Assembly: GCA_008828725.1 (NCBI GenBank)
Contig: MEHQ01001439.1
Location: forward strand, 86,866 to 150,865
Length of the DNA stretch: 64,000 bases
Source of the DNA: Saccharina japonica
Lineage: Eukaryota > Sar > Phaeophyceae > Laminariales > Laminariaceae
Direction: 5' to 3'
Made by a program: the position numbers and the translations under genes
Shown here: positions 35,241-47,540 of the stretch, one piece after another
Layout of the letters: every line of letters starts with the position of its first letter
How positions within the stretch are numbered: position 1 is the first letter of the stretch
Notes under the pieces: generated by a model
Databases searched by the model: none
The model's input: the letters and a program-made list of their open reading frames with translations, nothing else
Told to the model about the DNA's origin: nothing

Positions 35241-38057
35241 TATCATAGAGCTCTACTGGACTGTCTGCCCTTTTTTGGTGCACAACCGCGTGGTAGAGCC
35301 CCGTCTTCTGATCAAAAAAAGGTCAAAACAGTACGTACGTACGAGTAGTCAGCATAAATACGTGTGTGTATGACCGCCTACGTACGAACGTACAGCAGCA
35401 TCATGCTGCTGGTATGTATACACGAGTACGAATGTATGTACGTACGTAGCGTGTTCCTCTTGTGAAGAGCTTGAGTACCCAACCGGACTGATTATACCCT
35501 CTTGTCGCCCTTATTTACAGCAGTAGCTGCTACTACTGTGGCCAATGAATGCCGCATCCGGTGTCATACTCGCATATATGTGTATACCAGGTACAGAACA
35601 CGAACGATACGTCCATACTAATAAATCAGTATTATTGGCAATCAGTATTATTGGCCAAGAGCCGGGAGTTTGCGGCATTTCATAAACTTGTTAAATACCC
35701 GCCAAAAAAAAAATGGGTCGTAGCCAAGTCGTAGCCTGTGTGCGAATTTCCGCAAACACCAAGTTTTACAGGCACAGCAGGAACCACGCAGCACGCGAGA
35801 AGATAAAAACGTTTCTACTCGTCGTACGCGGAGGATGCATAGCAGGCGGGTGCAAGCCGCCCTGAGACGGCTAGCCTCTCCTATATGTTGTCATGTTCGT
35901 GGATACATAGGGGCATGGGGGCATGGAAAGGACCCTCTGGCTGTTAGAAGTCAGCAGTTACGAGCGTACACTCTAGTACTGACTTATCTGATGCTCTTGT
36001 CCTATGTTCGAGACGATGGAAGATGCTTCCGTTTCAGAGTGGCGCAAAAACAAAAGCTTTACGTAGCCAACGGAAACCAAAATACTGGCACCACATCCAA
36101 GCAGAGCAGACGACACGGACAAGCAACGCTCGGCTGAGGTCTCGAGAGTTGGCTGGCGGGGACACTACTGTCGCTGATACCTAGAGAGCTATGTACACGA
36201 GCCTAGATATACGTTGCCGCTGCTGCTGTTTGTTGCTGGTACTGCTTGCTTATAGTAGTGCTGAGATGTCGTAACAGGTGCAGCCTGGCTGCTGCGCTGT
36301 CGGTCTATTCTGTATTATCGACTCCCCGTGTACCTACCTCGTGTGCGTAGACCTTCCGGGTGCTGGGCAGTATAGAGCACAGAACGGGCTGGGCCGATTC
36401 TCCTGTTAGCTACACGTTCCGCTGGTTGTCGGCTGCAGGACGCACTCAGAGTGACTTCGTATGGTAGCTTGATACCTGTCTGGCAGATGATAGGGGGGGG
36501 GGTGCCTGTGGTTGCTGCTGTGTGTGTTTGTGGAGAATCAGAGCAGCACTGGACTGTGAGCCGACTCGGAATCGTCTGGGGGTGTCCAGACCGAGTCCAG
36601 TCAATTTTTCAGTGATTTGGTTATTTTTCGGTTCTGTTTCGTAGATCGCGCCCCTTGCGCAGAACTTCCGTTCGTAGATCCGCGGCGAATTCAAAATTAC
36701 CTTCGATTTTCGATTGCTTTTCTACGTTTTTCTTCCCATTCTTCCTTTTTTTCCATACATATTTCCTCGCGTACGTACAAATACCAGGTACGCATAAAAC
36801 GCAGACAGAACCAACCTTTGCCGCAGTTTTCCGCTTTCCGACAACCCGACACTCCGCTAACTCCGACACTGCTGTACAGCAGTATCAGGCGTGCCACACG
36901 GCGCTCCCGCTACTATGGGCTATGACAGTTTTTTTGGAGGGTCAAGTCCCGCTATGACACCTCGGGTACATATCATGCAGGTATGGCGTAATTTGTTGTT
37001 GTTTCACGATATCCTTGTCGTATTATTGCATTGATTTTGCGGTGCCTCGTGTACCTACTTGTACGTAGAACTTGTTGATCTCTCTGAAGTCTAGACTCTT
37101 CTTGACTTTTTGACTCTTGATACAGGGTGAAGATTCGGCACACGGGCTCGATGTAACAGCACAGAGAGCACCAGACACTTTCCAGAAAACGAGCAATAAT
37201 AAGAAAGCCCTACTGCTGTACGTAGGCACGGCTGAGATTTACAGGAAATTAAGAAATTCGGGCGTCGTTTATAGTGAAGAAGTTATTAGTCTGGATACCA
37301 CCCGTTCTCAAATAAGAAACCCAGCCTTTTTTTTTCTATTTTTTCTACCGTACGTAATTTACTACGTACGAGTTCGTATTAATAGTACGTAGTGTAATAA
37401 TACTTTGGTTGGTTGTCCTTTTGAACTGCTGTATGAACAAAGTAGTGTGCCCGTAAAGAACATACTGAAGGTACGAGTACGTAGTAGGTGCTCTGCGCGA
37501 CTTGTTTTTTCTCCTGTGCTGCTGCTGTGTGTCGTTGCTGCTCAGTCACAACCAGACGTGGCATGCGGCATGCAGCATTCAATTAGTTGCTGCGGCTGCG
37601 AATGATGGCGCGACCGAGCACGCCCGTTGCTGCTGCTGCTGGTGTGGTGCTAACGTGTCTGTCTGTTGCTGTGTTGCTTGGACTGCACACTATGTACGCA
37701 CTGCGCACATACAATTAGATGTGACAGCATACAAACGAGTACCGTATTATTATAGTCATACTGAAGTAATTAATGATTGTACAGCATTTATTTTCTTCTG
37801 TCTTATGTGATGTTATTATTGCTCTAAAATATCAAAATCATACACATGTCTTCTCTCCCATCAGCGACACCCAAACACCAGAGGTTGTCAAACAACCCTA
37901 CGAGTACACCGTGGATTATGCACACCGTTTGTGCATTGTACATTATTGCGAGCGATCGGCTGACAAAAAACGAACGTCAGTAATAATAATGATATGATTA
38001 TGAAATGGTCTTCTTTCACGCTCGGCAGCTAAAAAAGTTACTATAAATGCAGTACGT

Positions 38058-38229
38058 CGTACAGGACACCTACGTAATGAGAAACAGGCTAATAAGAAAG
38101 CCAGGCTGAGATTTAGATGAAAATAAGAAATTCGGGAGTCATTATCTTGAAATTAGTGTAGAAAGCACCCTCTCTCAAATAAGAAATCCAACCTGGACCA
38201 GATTTCCTGTTTCTTTTTAGGTACTGTAA
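38058..38229. mobile_element. MITE of the GTACAGGACACC family (diverged copy)
   Basis: It starts gtacaggacacctacgtaat and contains gctaataagaaagccaggct, then ctctctcaaataagaaatcc and gaccagatttcctgtttct. It is the partner of the better-preserved copy at 61554-61729. A still more diverged copy lies at about 37190-37330 and its mirror. Confidence 0.6.
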
Positions 38230-38334
38230 CACTACATTTTATTACTGCCTTAAAGTTATTCCACTCTTATTCCAATAATATGTGATTTATGCCCAAAAAC
38301 GTGTGGGGGGGGGGGGGGGGGGGGGGGGTAGTAG

Positions 38335-38470
38335 AGGCCCGGTCCGGGGAGGGCGTGCGGTCTGGGCCGCGGTTTTTTCCCGACCTGCGTCGGCTAGCTC
38401 ACGCAGCGAGTGGCGTGTTTTACAGCGTCGTTGCCAACCGACGCCAACCCAACCTATAGATATATCATAT
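38335..38470 (+). repeat. Fragment of the 500-bp dispersed element
   Basis: The tail portion (ggctagctcacgcagcgagt, ggcgtgttttacagcgtcgt, caaccgacgccaacccaacc) matches the ends of the elements at 51895-52400 and 54258-54759. Confidence 0.65.
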
Positions 38471-41301
38471 ATAAAAAGCCATCGGGAACCATCCCTGGTT
38501 CCCACCTAAGATACCGCCTTCCAAGTACTACCAATACGATTATTATACCTGATACCAGGTATTTACCAAACGTTTCCACATCATGTCAGCAGTACCATAA
38601 CAACAATGCACAAACGGTGTGCATAATCCACGGTGTACTCGTAGGGTTGTTTGACAACCTCTGGTGTTTGGGTGTCGCTGATGGGAGAGAAGACATGTGT
38701 ATGATTTTGATATTTTAGAGCAATAATAACATCACATAAGACAGAAGAAAATAAATGCTGTACAATCATTAATTACTTCAGTATGACTATAATAATACGG
38801 TACTCGTTTGTATGCTGTCACATCTAATTGTATGTGCGCAGTGCGTACATAGTGTGCAGTCCAAGCAACACAGCAACAGACAGACACGTTAGCACCACAC
38901 CAGCAGCAGCAGCAACGGGCGTGCTCGGTCGCGCCATCATTCGCAGCCGCAGCAACTAATTGAATGCTGCATGCCGCATGCCACGTCTGGTTGTGACTGA
39001 GCAGCAACGACACACAGCAGCAGCACAGGAGAAAAAACAAGTCGCGCAGAGCACCTACTACGTACTCGTACCTTCAGTATGTTCTTTACGGGCACACTAC
39101 TTTGTTCATACAGCAGTTCAAAAGGACAACCAACCAAAGTATTATGACACTACGTACTATTAATACGAACTCGTACGTAGTAAATTACGTACGGTAGAAA
39201 AAATAGAAAAAAAAAGGCTGGGTTTCTTATTTGAGAACGGGTGGTATCCAGACTAATAACTTCTTCACTATAAACGACGCCCGAATTTCTTAATTTCCTG
39301 TAAATCTCAGCCGTGCCTACGTACAGCAGTAGGGCTTTCTTATTATTGCTCGTTTTCTGGAAAGTGTCTGGTGCTCTCTGTGCTGTTACATCGAGCCCGT
39401 GTGCCGAATCTTCACCCTGTATCAAGAGTCAAAAAGTCAAGAAGAGTCTAGACTTCAGAGAGATCAACAAGTTCTACGTACAAGTAGGTACACGAGGCAC
39501 CGCAAAATCAATGCAATAATACGACAAGGATATCGTGAAACAACAACAAATTACGCCATACCTGCATGATATGTACCCGAGGTGTCATAGCGGGACTTGA
39601 CCCTCCAAAAAAACTGTCATAGCCCATAGTAGCGGGAGCGCCGTGTGGCACGCCTGATACTGCTGTACAGCAGTGTCGGAGTTAGCGGAGTGTCGGGTTG
39701 TCGGAAAGCGGAAAACTGCGGCAAAGGTTGGTTCTGTCTGCGTTTTATGCGTACCTGGTATTTGTACGTACGCGAGGAAATATGTATGGAAAAAAAGGAA
39801 GAATGGGAAGAAAAACGTAGAAAAGCAATCGAAAATCGAAGGTAATTTTGAATTCGCCGCGGATCTACGAACGGAAGTTCTGCGCAAGGGGCGCGATCTA
39901 CGAAACAGAACCGAAAAATAACCAAATCACTGAAAAATTGACTGGACTCGGTCTGGACACCCCCAGACGATTCCGAGTCGGCTCACAGTCCAGTGCTGCT
40001 CTGATTCTCCACAAACACACACAGCAGCAACCACAGGCACCCCCCCCCCTATCATCTGCCAGACAGGTATCAAGCTACCATACGAAGTCACTCTGAGTGC
40101 GTCCTGCAGCCGACAACCAGCGGAACGTGTAGCTAACAGGAGAATCGGCCCAGCCCGTTCTGTGCTCTATACTGCCCAGCACCCGGAAGGTCTACGCACA
40201 CGAGGTAGGTACACGGGGAGTCGATAATACAGAATAGACCGACAGCGCAGCAGCCAGGCTGCACCTGTTACGACATCTCAGCACTACTATAAGCAAGCAG
40301 TACCAGCAACAAACAGCAGCAGCGGCAACGTATATCTAGGCTCGTGTACATAGCTCTCTAGGTATCAGCGACAGTAGTGTCCCCGCCAGCCAACTCTCGA
40401 GACCTCAGCCGAGCGTTGCTTGTCCGTGTCGTCTGCTCTGCTTGGATGTGGTGCCAGTATTTTGGTTTCCGTTGGCTACGTAAAGCTTTTGTTTTTGCGC
40501 CACTCTGAAACGGAAGCATCTTCCATCGTCTCGAACATAGGACAAGAGCATCAGATAAGTCAGTACTAGAGTGTACGCTCGTAACTGCTGACTTCTAACA
40601 GCCAGAGGGTCCTTTCCATGCCCCCATGCCCCTATGTATCCACGAACATGACAACATATAGGAGAGGCTAGCCGTCTCAGGGCGGCTTGCACCCGCCTGC
40701 TATGCATCCTCCGCGTACGACGAGTAGAAACGTTTTTATCTTCTCGCGTGCTGCGTGGTTCCTGCTGTGCCTGTAAAACTTGGTGTTTGCGGAAATTCGC
40801 ACACAGGCTACGACTTGGCTACGACCCATTTTTTTTTTGGCGGGTATTTAACAAGTTTATGAAATGCCGCAAACTCCCGGCTCTTGGCCAATAATACTGA
40901 TTGCCAATAATACTGATTTATTAGTATGGACGTATCGTTCGTGTTCTGTACCTGGTATACACATATATGCGAGTATGACACCGGATGCGGCATTCATTGG
41001 CCACCGTAGTAGCAGCTACTGCTGTAAATAAGGGCGACAAGAGGGTATAATCAGTCCGGTTGGGTACTCAAGCTCTTCACAAGAGGAACACGCTACGTAC
41101 GTACATACATTCGTACTCGTGTATACATACCAGCAGCATGATGCTGCTGTACGTTCGTACGTAGGCGGTCATACACACACGTATTTATGCTGACTACTCG
41201 TACGTACGTACTGTTTTGACCTTTTTTTGATCAGAAGACGGGGCTCTACCACGCGGTTGTGCACCAAAAAAGGGCAGACAGTCCAGTAGAGCTCTATGAT
41301 A

Positions 41302-41406
41302 TACTCACTCGTAGTGTGTGTTGTCTTCACATTAAACTCGTTATTTCTACCCAACTACACCAGTACACCCAGGAGTGTCTGTCCTGATTCGTTGTCCTAG
41401 AGAGAT
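41302..41406 (+). repeat. TGTCTTCACA...CCTAGAGAGATA dispersed repeat (right arm)
   Basis: Mirror of 35136-35240. Same family as 21752 and 61450. Confidence 0.5.
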
Positions 41407-42233
41407 ACAAATTATTAATATGTGGACACAGACTGTGAGATAAGAGAACAACCAAAACAGTCGTAAATACGTAGTCTCGTACCAGGTATATGTATGATGA
41501 CTGGTTTTTAGTGTTGTGCGATGCAACGGAGCCCTGTGTTATCCCGACTTTTACTCTGTACAAGTGTACCAGGTACATAAACAAGAGACCAATATATTCA
41601 AGTATACCAACGTAGGCAGCGGTCTACATCATACGTTATTAATAGTATTAATTGTAAGTATATCGCAACAGCAACGACCGCGGTGTCTTTCCCGCGAAAA
41701 CAGCTTGTTGAGTGTTGCACCGCTCTTACCCCCCCCCCTCCCCTCCTCCTCCTCCTCCTTTCCCGCCCCCACCTCCTGCTGCGCCCAACGTTCGCGTGTT
41801 TTTTGCCGTCTCCACGTACGTACGTATTGTACGATTGTACGTATCACACCCATACCAACGCACCTGGTACCAGGTATACCAACTGCAGCATTGCAGTACG
41901 AGTGGTAGTGCTACCCACGAAGCGCTTGAAGACGAAGGACTGCTGTTCATTACGATCACCATGGTCACACCACTACTTCTATCGCCGACAAGACTGTCAA
42001 CAAATAAGCCACTGGTGAGCGAGAGTTTTTGTATGAACCCCTATATTCATTCGTATATTTGTATATAGCATACGGCGTACGAACGCGCAACAATATCCTC
42101 ACGCCAGATATACATATTAATAGTATACCTGGTACGTTCGAGTAGGGCGGTAGGGTACGTATGATATGAGTACGCGAATATATGTATGTGATGCAGCAAT
42201 GATGCAGGAGTTGGCGGCGCGTTTTTGTTGCAG

Positions 42234-42403
42234 CCTGCGGCCGCAACCCCTTTGGATTCAGTATTAGGCGGCGTGTTTCGTGCATTCGATCCCGCTGCTT
42301 TCGACACAGAGGGAGGGGGCGGAATCAGAAACCACAAGTCAGTGGCAGTGGCTATCATTTACCTCGCGGCGTGTCGCGAAGCCTGCAGCGGGAGCCTAAT
42401 ATT
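42234..42403 (+). pseudogene. Isolated exon-like fragment, cyclin-box-like (right-arm copy)
   Basis: After a strong acceptor (cgtttttgttgcag), an open frame reads PAAATPLDSVLGGVFRAFD... and then IRNHKSVAVAIIYLAACREA. The last part resembles the helix in TFIIB-type cyclin repeats, where families read ...AACLYIACRQEG. No matching upstream or downstream exon was found and no clean donor follows. It may be a stray exon fragment or chance. It occurs identically in both arms. Confidence 0.25.
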
Positions 42404-42773
42404 GTTTTTTAAGTTTAAAGCGCTTGCGCTATTGGTGTGGAAACCTGTACCATACATACTCACTATCTGGCTGCAAAGGACACGACAAAACAACACAGCA
42501 GTACGTACCGTACAGGAGTTTCCCCCTCTGGTAGTCCGTACTCGTGGTCCACTTCAACATGCCCAACAACGTGTGTTTCACCTGCTACACAGAGTATTAG
42601 TTTTAATACTACACAAACAACATAATAGTATCACACTCCGGAGTACCTGGTACATATTGTACCATCACCTGGTATCAAGAAAAACGAGGCTCGCGCTTCG
42701 CGCTCGCGCGCCTCATTCTTACATACCAGTACTGACTAACTATGTACGAAGCGATCTCGCCAAAGAGCCACCC

Positions 42774-42889
42774 TCCCTCTCGAAAGGGGTGCATGGCCAA
42801 TGGTCAAACCACTGAGGCATGCAACAAATGAGTACGCCCCCACCCCCCTCAAGGTCATACGACTACGACCATGCACGACATGAGTACAC
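42774..42889 (-). repeat. GTACTCATG repeat dimer in the right arm
   Basis: Mirror image of 33650-33765. Confidence 0.65.
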
Positions 42890-43855
42890 CCCCCCTCTCC
42901 GCCATGGGTGTATTGCATAGTTTAATGGAATTATTTCAATGGACGTGAACTCGTACTCGTACATGTATAAAGAAAAAAGTAAAACCATAGCTGTGATAAC
43001 TCGTTTTGTAGAAACGTGGAAACTCGTATTATTGTGCAAAAACTTGGTGTGATAAATTGATCGCGCGTGCATATATACGGGGTGTGCATTTTTTCAGAGT
43101 GATCCACAAAAAGCTGACAGTTTCGTATGTGTACATATGATAGCCTCCAAAGCGCACGGGAGGGGCGAGAAAGTCACCCACGCCATTTGTGGCGTTGTAG
43201 CGCCTTGTTTATGCGCAATACGCGCAGCGCCTGCCACAAAAAAAAAGCATCAGACCAAAAGGGAGAGCGAGGCGGACGGCAGAGGGAATTGACGCGTGGA
43301 TCTACGAAAAGCTTTTGGCCTCTCCGAATATTTTCCCTAGAATCATGTCTCGGTCTCGACAATTTTTTTTTCCAAGAGCCACACGCCCGTTTTTGTTTTT
43401 CGACCGCAGATTTCCACCATCATCATGATACGATCGCGAGTTACGTTTAATTACGCAGTTATTTGCCCTTTTAGGCACCTAAAAATCGTGACAAAGTTGG
43501 TATACATATATAATTGTACCGTACGTATAATAGGATGCGTAGAAGGTTGAAGTTTATTAACCGTCTACGAGCGATGTAAGCGCGCAGGATTTTACGAGCA
43601 GAATCATGCTCCGCCCGCCCGTGTCGTATATACGGACGATGACGATTCCTTGCCATTGTGGTCTTTAACCACTCCCCAACCAAGCAATGTTCGATGCTGT
43701 CATAGAATCGGTATTATTCGCCGTCATTTGTTTTCATGATTTTTCTTTGAAATCCCTAAGGGGCTTACTACGTGTTACATACCCGGTGTTTCGGTTATTC
43801 ATGGCTCCCTTGCTCTGCCCTTCCTCGTTTGCTACGCACACAGGATGACCGAACG

Positions 43856-45703
43856 ATGAGCAGACGATGCACGCTCGTCGGGAGGGGGAAGGCGTTATTC
43901 CTGCTGGCCTCGAAGACAAGCGACGGCGGGGTGCGGCTCCCCTACTCGGAGCTGGCACCGTCCACCGCCACCGCGCCGTCGCCGTCATCATCCCCCGGGC
44001 CGCTGAGCGACTGGCTGCGAACCCTCTCCTCCTCCTGCGAATGCGGCCGCCCCCTAGCCGCCTTCAAGGGCCTCCGCGAGGCCCTCGCGATGCCCCTGCA
44101 CGAGGCCCTCATCACCCTGTTCGGTAAAGCCGAACAAGTCCTGATGCACGCCATCTGCAACCTCCAAGGGTCCGAGTGGTCGGACTGGCTCAAGATACCC
44201 CTGGTCGGCGCTGCCTCGCAAGGCGACTTCGAGGCAGTGTCCGCCCTCCTGAGGGCCGGGGCGGGGGGGCGCGACAGAGGCATCGGCGCGTGGATGGTCC
44301 CGGGAGGCGACGGGCGGACCCTGCTACACTCGGCGGCGGACGGGGGAGACGCGAGAGTAGTCGAGGCGCTCCTTGCAAACGGCGCGGGTGTGGTGGTCAA
44401 CGCGGTCGCGGGTGGCGGATTCTCCCCGTTCCACGTCGCGGCGATGCGGGGCCGCGAGGAGGCATCGATGGCGCTCGCCCGCGCGGGGGCGGCCGTCCAC
44501 CGCAAGGCGCCGTACAAGCAGTCGGCGCTGCACCTGGCCGCCGGCGCGGGCCACGCGGGGATGATCTCCGCTCTCGTCCTCGACCTCCGAGTGGCGCTCG
44601 AGGGGGGGGACGACATAGGGGCAACCCCGCTGCACACCGCGGCGTGGCACGGGAAGGCGGACTGCGTCCGCGCCTTGCTTGACCTGGGCGCTGAGGTGGA
44701 CGCGCGCGATAAATGCGGCCGCCCTGCGCTTTTCCAGGCGATCAGGTGGGGTGGTCAGGCCGGCCTAGAGGCGATGCGGGAGCTCCTGCACGCGGGGGCC
44801 AAGGTCAGGACTTCAAGCGACGACGGCGACACGCCGCTCCACGTCGCGTGCCGGTACGGGCGCGTGGACGCGGTGCGGCTGCTGCTGCGCCACGACGCCG
44901 ACGAGCGCGCGAGGTGCGACTTAAAAAAGACCCCGGAGGACGTGGCGAGGCAAGCCGAGAAGCGCAGCGAGTTTTCGGCAGACGCGGCGCGAGAGATCTA
45001 CGCGGCGCTCGAGACCGCCCCTGCCGGTCGCGCGTGGAGACGCCGCGGGTGGCTGGTCATGCTGCGCGCCCGCTCGGTCAAGCTTGACGGGGAGCTCATG
45101 GCGAAGGAGGGGGGTGCGGGGGGGGGCTTTCCGTCTCTAGGTGCGGCGGGAGCGGCTGCGCAGGCGCCTTCTACTGCAGAGGAAGCCGAAGACGCGGCGT
45201 CCCTGGAGGAATTTTTCACGTCGCTTCGAAAGGCGCTTGGGGACGACGAGGAGAGACCGAACGTCAGCGAGCTGGACGAGGAGCTGCTGGGAGTGGGAGC
45301 TGAGGAGGAGGACGACGACTTGTTAGAGCGTAGCGGTGGTGAACCGCTCCGGCAGCAGTGTGGCGATGGCGGGGACGCGCAGAAAGCGTGCGAGTGGGAG
45401 CTAGACTTTCCGCGAGACAAGCGTGTCCTCGAGTCGCCGTTGTACGGGTTTGCTGACGTCCCCTCTAGCTCTTTCGACCTCCAAGCGACGTGCGACGACC
45501 TGCTGAAGGAAGACATGTGCGCGGGGTTTTTCTCGGCTGCTGACCAGTCCGACAACCCGTGCAAACGGAGAAGGGCGAGCTTGGAGTCGCAGGGGCTCGC
45601 CCTCGCAGGAGCTGGCAACGAAGAGTCTAGTTTTCACGACCTTGTGGCTCGAACGCTCGAAATGGCCGACGGCCCGTTCGAGATAATCGGCAGCTACCTT
45701 TAG
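43856..45703 (+). CDS. Ankyrin-repeat protein, brown-algal type
   Basis: An intact 615-codon frame from the first in-frame ATG (43856) to TAG. The open frame extends upstream only without an ATG, and a possible 3' splice site (ctacgcacacag) at 43843 suggests a 5'-UTR intron. Residues 1-120 form a non-repeat head. Six to seven ankyrin repeats run about 112-350, with clear cores GRTLLHSAADGG (153), SALHLAAGAGH (223), ATPLHTAAWHGK (256) and DTPLHVACRYGR (325). A basic helical stretch follows (AWRRRGWLVMLRAR, 393-406), then a long acidic, Gly/Ala-rich region (EELLGVGAEEEDDD), a KRRR cluster and a C-terminus FEIIGSYL. The WRRRGW motif and terminal motif recur in brown-algal ankyrin proteins from memory. 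Ankyrin arrays bind protein partners; the target is unknown. The first 79 codons and upstream 5.2 kb are duplicated in the left arm. Confidence 0.9.
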   Translation: MSRRCTLVGRGKALFLLASKTSDGGVRLPYSELAPSTATAPSPSSSPGPLSDWLRTLSSSCECGRPLAAFKGLREALAMPLHEALITLFGKAEQVLMHAICNLQGSEWSDWLKIPLVGAASQGDFEAVSALLRAGAGGRDRGIGAWMVPGGDGRTLLHSAADGGDARVVEALLANGAGVVVNAVAGGGFSPFHVAAMRGREEASMALARAGAAVHRKAPYKQSALHLAAGAGHAGMISALVLDLRVALEGGDDIGATPLHTAAWHGKADCVRALLDLGAEVDARDKCGRPALFQAIRWGGQAGLEAMRELLHAGAKVRTSSDDGDTPLHVACRYGRVDAVRLLLRHDADERARCDLKKTPEDVARQAEKRSEFSADAAREIYAALETAPAGRAWRRRGWLVMLRARSVKLDGELMAKEGGAGGGFPSLGAAGAAAQAPSTAEEAEDAASLEEFFTSLRKALGDDEERPNVSELDEELLGVGAEEEDDDLLERSGGEPLRQQCGDGGDAQKACEWELDFPRDKRVLESPLYGFADVPSSSFDLQATCDDLLKEDMCAGFFSAADQSDNPCKRRRASLESQGLALAGAGNEESSFHDLVARTLEMADGPFEIIGSYL

Positions 45704-45711
45704 CGAAGACG

Positions 45712-45852
45712 TTAATATTAGCCGAACTCGGGTTAAAGGCATAAATAGTAGTCGAACTTGGGGCGAGGCATTAAGAATAGCCGGACTTTGGGACAAGGCA
45801 GTAGCTGTACTTGGTGGAATATAGTATAAATCAGTTGAACTTGGGGCGTTCA
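45712..45852 (+). repeat. Degenerate tandem repeat in the ankyrin 3' flank
   Basis: About four units of 35-40 bp around agccgaactcggg, agtcgaacttggggcgagg, agccggactttgggacaagg and agttgaacttggggcg. It probably lies in the 3' UTR. Confidence 0.6.
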
Positions 45853-47385
45853 ACGGCAATGAAATCCGATGCCAGCGGGATGAATGAACGTTTGTTTTGT
45901 TATCGGCGTCAACGTTTGCATTTTTAGAGGGATGTGCACGCGAAAACATGCAGGGCGGGGGGAAGAGGGGGGGGGGCTCGGTCGCTTGATTGAGCAGTCC
46001 AGCGACGCTACGGTGTTATCTCTTTAGCGCCGCGTGATTCTTTGGCTTCTGCGAAGACACATATTTTACGAGTTTTTGGGATAAAACATGATAGGGCATC
46101 GAGACGCGTACTACGATTGGTATTGTGGCCAAAGTATCTGTATATTGACTAATAGTATACTGACCAATAAGGCGTATGCCTTATAAGGCAAATACCATTT
46201 TTGTTTTTAGAATATTATTCGTTCTGTGCCTTGGTCATGGGATTGTTTTTCTTCGGGCGTCACTCTCATTTTTTTCTCGAAAAAAAGTCAGTTTTTAGGC
46301 GGCTTACGAATGGCTTACAAATAGTATAGCGCTCCTCAAGTGAGGGGCCTAAAAAAAAGTGAAAAAAAACTTGGGCGCACCCCCTCTACGGTGGTGCATA
46401 CGTATCGAAGGGAGGCGTGTATGAGGGAGGGAAAAGGGTATCATGTATCACTTTATTAGTATTCGCCTCCTTCGCCGTCGGCGTTGTTGAGTCATCTACC
46501 CACGCCGATCGGTAGCTATACGGACGGGTGGCTAAAGTGGCATCCGTACGTACGCGTTACAAGGCTTTTTTTTTGTATATACATGTTTTTACGCAGGCAG
46601 TAAGTTGTCAGCGAGGCAGTGAAGCGATAGACGCGAGCTGGCATTTAGTTTTAGCGCTGGGCAAGCCCATGCAGGCATGTCTTGTGTTGCTCCGATAACC
46701 AAAGCGTTGGAGATCGGGGTACGGCTAATGGCGTTATCTTTTTTTATCTGTGGATTTATCTTTAGAGTTTTCCCTAGAGGCGCCGAGGGCTATCCTCGTG
46801 CAACACCGGTCACGTTTTCCATTCCCGTCCTAAAGAGGACAGGAAAAAATTAGGTATCGTAAGACAGGGAGGGGTAAAAAAATCGCTGTCGTGTGCGGGT
46901 TTTCGATAATTACGATTTAAAAGACACTTCAACTATTAATAACTGATGTAAGATCGATCATTTTGTCGAAACTCATTTTGGGGGAAGCTCCACCCTCTGT
47001 TTTGGCTGGGGGTGGCCAAAGCAAACGTTTTTCTCCTGCCATGCATGACACCGGTATTCCTATTAAGAGGTGTTTCGAGGATGAAACGTGTTACATTTTA
47101 CGTGTTTCAGCATGTTTCAAAATGAATGTAAATCGAGACGTAGCAACATAATGCAGTCCCTCCGTCGCCCCCTTATGCGTGCAGAGCAATGTGCTACTAC
47201 TGACGTCACCACGAGGTCATCATTTCACAGCAAGAACGGGGTCCAAATTCCGCTCGTGTTGCATACATGCATACTCGTACTGACTGTAGTACTCTGACCA
47301 TTCGCTCTGGCCGGAAATATCATACGGACTCGTTTGGTATTAATATTGGAGTCCACTCCGGGAATATGTTTCCGGTCAGACTCGC
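45853..47385. other. Non-coding stretch, no gene seen
   Basis: It contains a palindromic aaggcgtatgcctt at about 46160, related to the 56700 array, and poly-A/T runs. No protein-like frame was found. Confidence 0.45.
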
Positions 47386-47473
47386 TTAACCCCTTAAGAA
47401 CTGGTCGGGCGAATTTGGGGACAACCTACTTGGAATTAGTGTAGGACATTTTTTTCAGTTCTGAATGGGTTAA
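47386..47473. mobile_element. piggyBac-like mini-MITE (copy 2)
   Basis: 88 bp between TTAA and TTAA, reading TTAACCCCTTAAGAACTGG at the left and its partner cagttctgaatgggttaa at the right. Confidence 0.75.
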
Positions 47474-47540
47474 GGTAGGGTAGCTCTCTCAATAGGAACT
47501 AGCGCTGGTGGGAGTGTTTCACGTCTCGGCTATAGACAAT

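Larger units (their letters stand above)
32446..37939 (+). repeat. Left arm of a giant inverted duplication
   Basis: The 5494 bp match 44093-38603 in reverse complement at over 99.8% by eye. Position pairs sum to 76542 on the inner side and 76539 on the outer side of one 3-bp (GGA) length difference near 34790. The arm begins at the N and within the ankyrin coding sequence, and ends at gtgcattgt. It carries seven TACCWGGTA motifs and several dispersed repeats, and no intact gene. Confidence 0.95.
37940..38602. other. Central spacer of the inverted duplication
   Basis: 663 bp with no match between its halves. It contains a MITE-like repeat (38058-38229), a 24-bp G tract (38305-38328) and a fragment of the dispersed element found at 51895 and 54258 (38335-38470). 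Then comes a TACCAGGTA at about 38552. It has no gene. Confidence 0.85.
38603..44093 (-). repeat. Right arm of the giant inverted duplication
   Basis: Reverse complement of 32446-37939, running from acaatgcac to the middle of the ankyrin coding sequence (…CTCGCGATGC). The substitutions seen cluster at the outer end (about seven within the outer 735 bp). Only one substitution and the 3-bp indel were seen over the inner 4.7 kb. Confidence 0.95.

Noticed and set aside
33724-42815. 196-codon frames in both palindrome arms as a full gene
   Set aside because: Only the first quarter looks coding. The rest runs through TACCWGGTA-rich and repeat sequence, so at most a fragment is supported.
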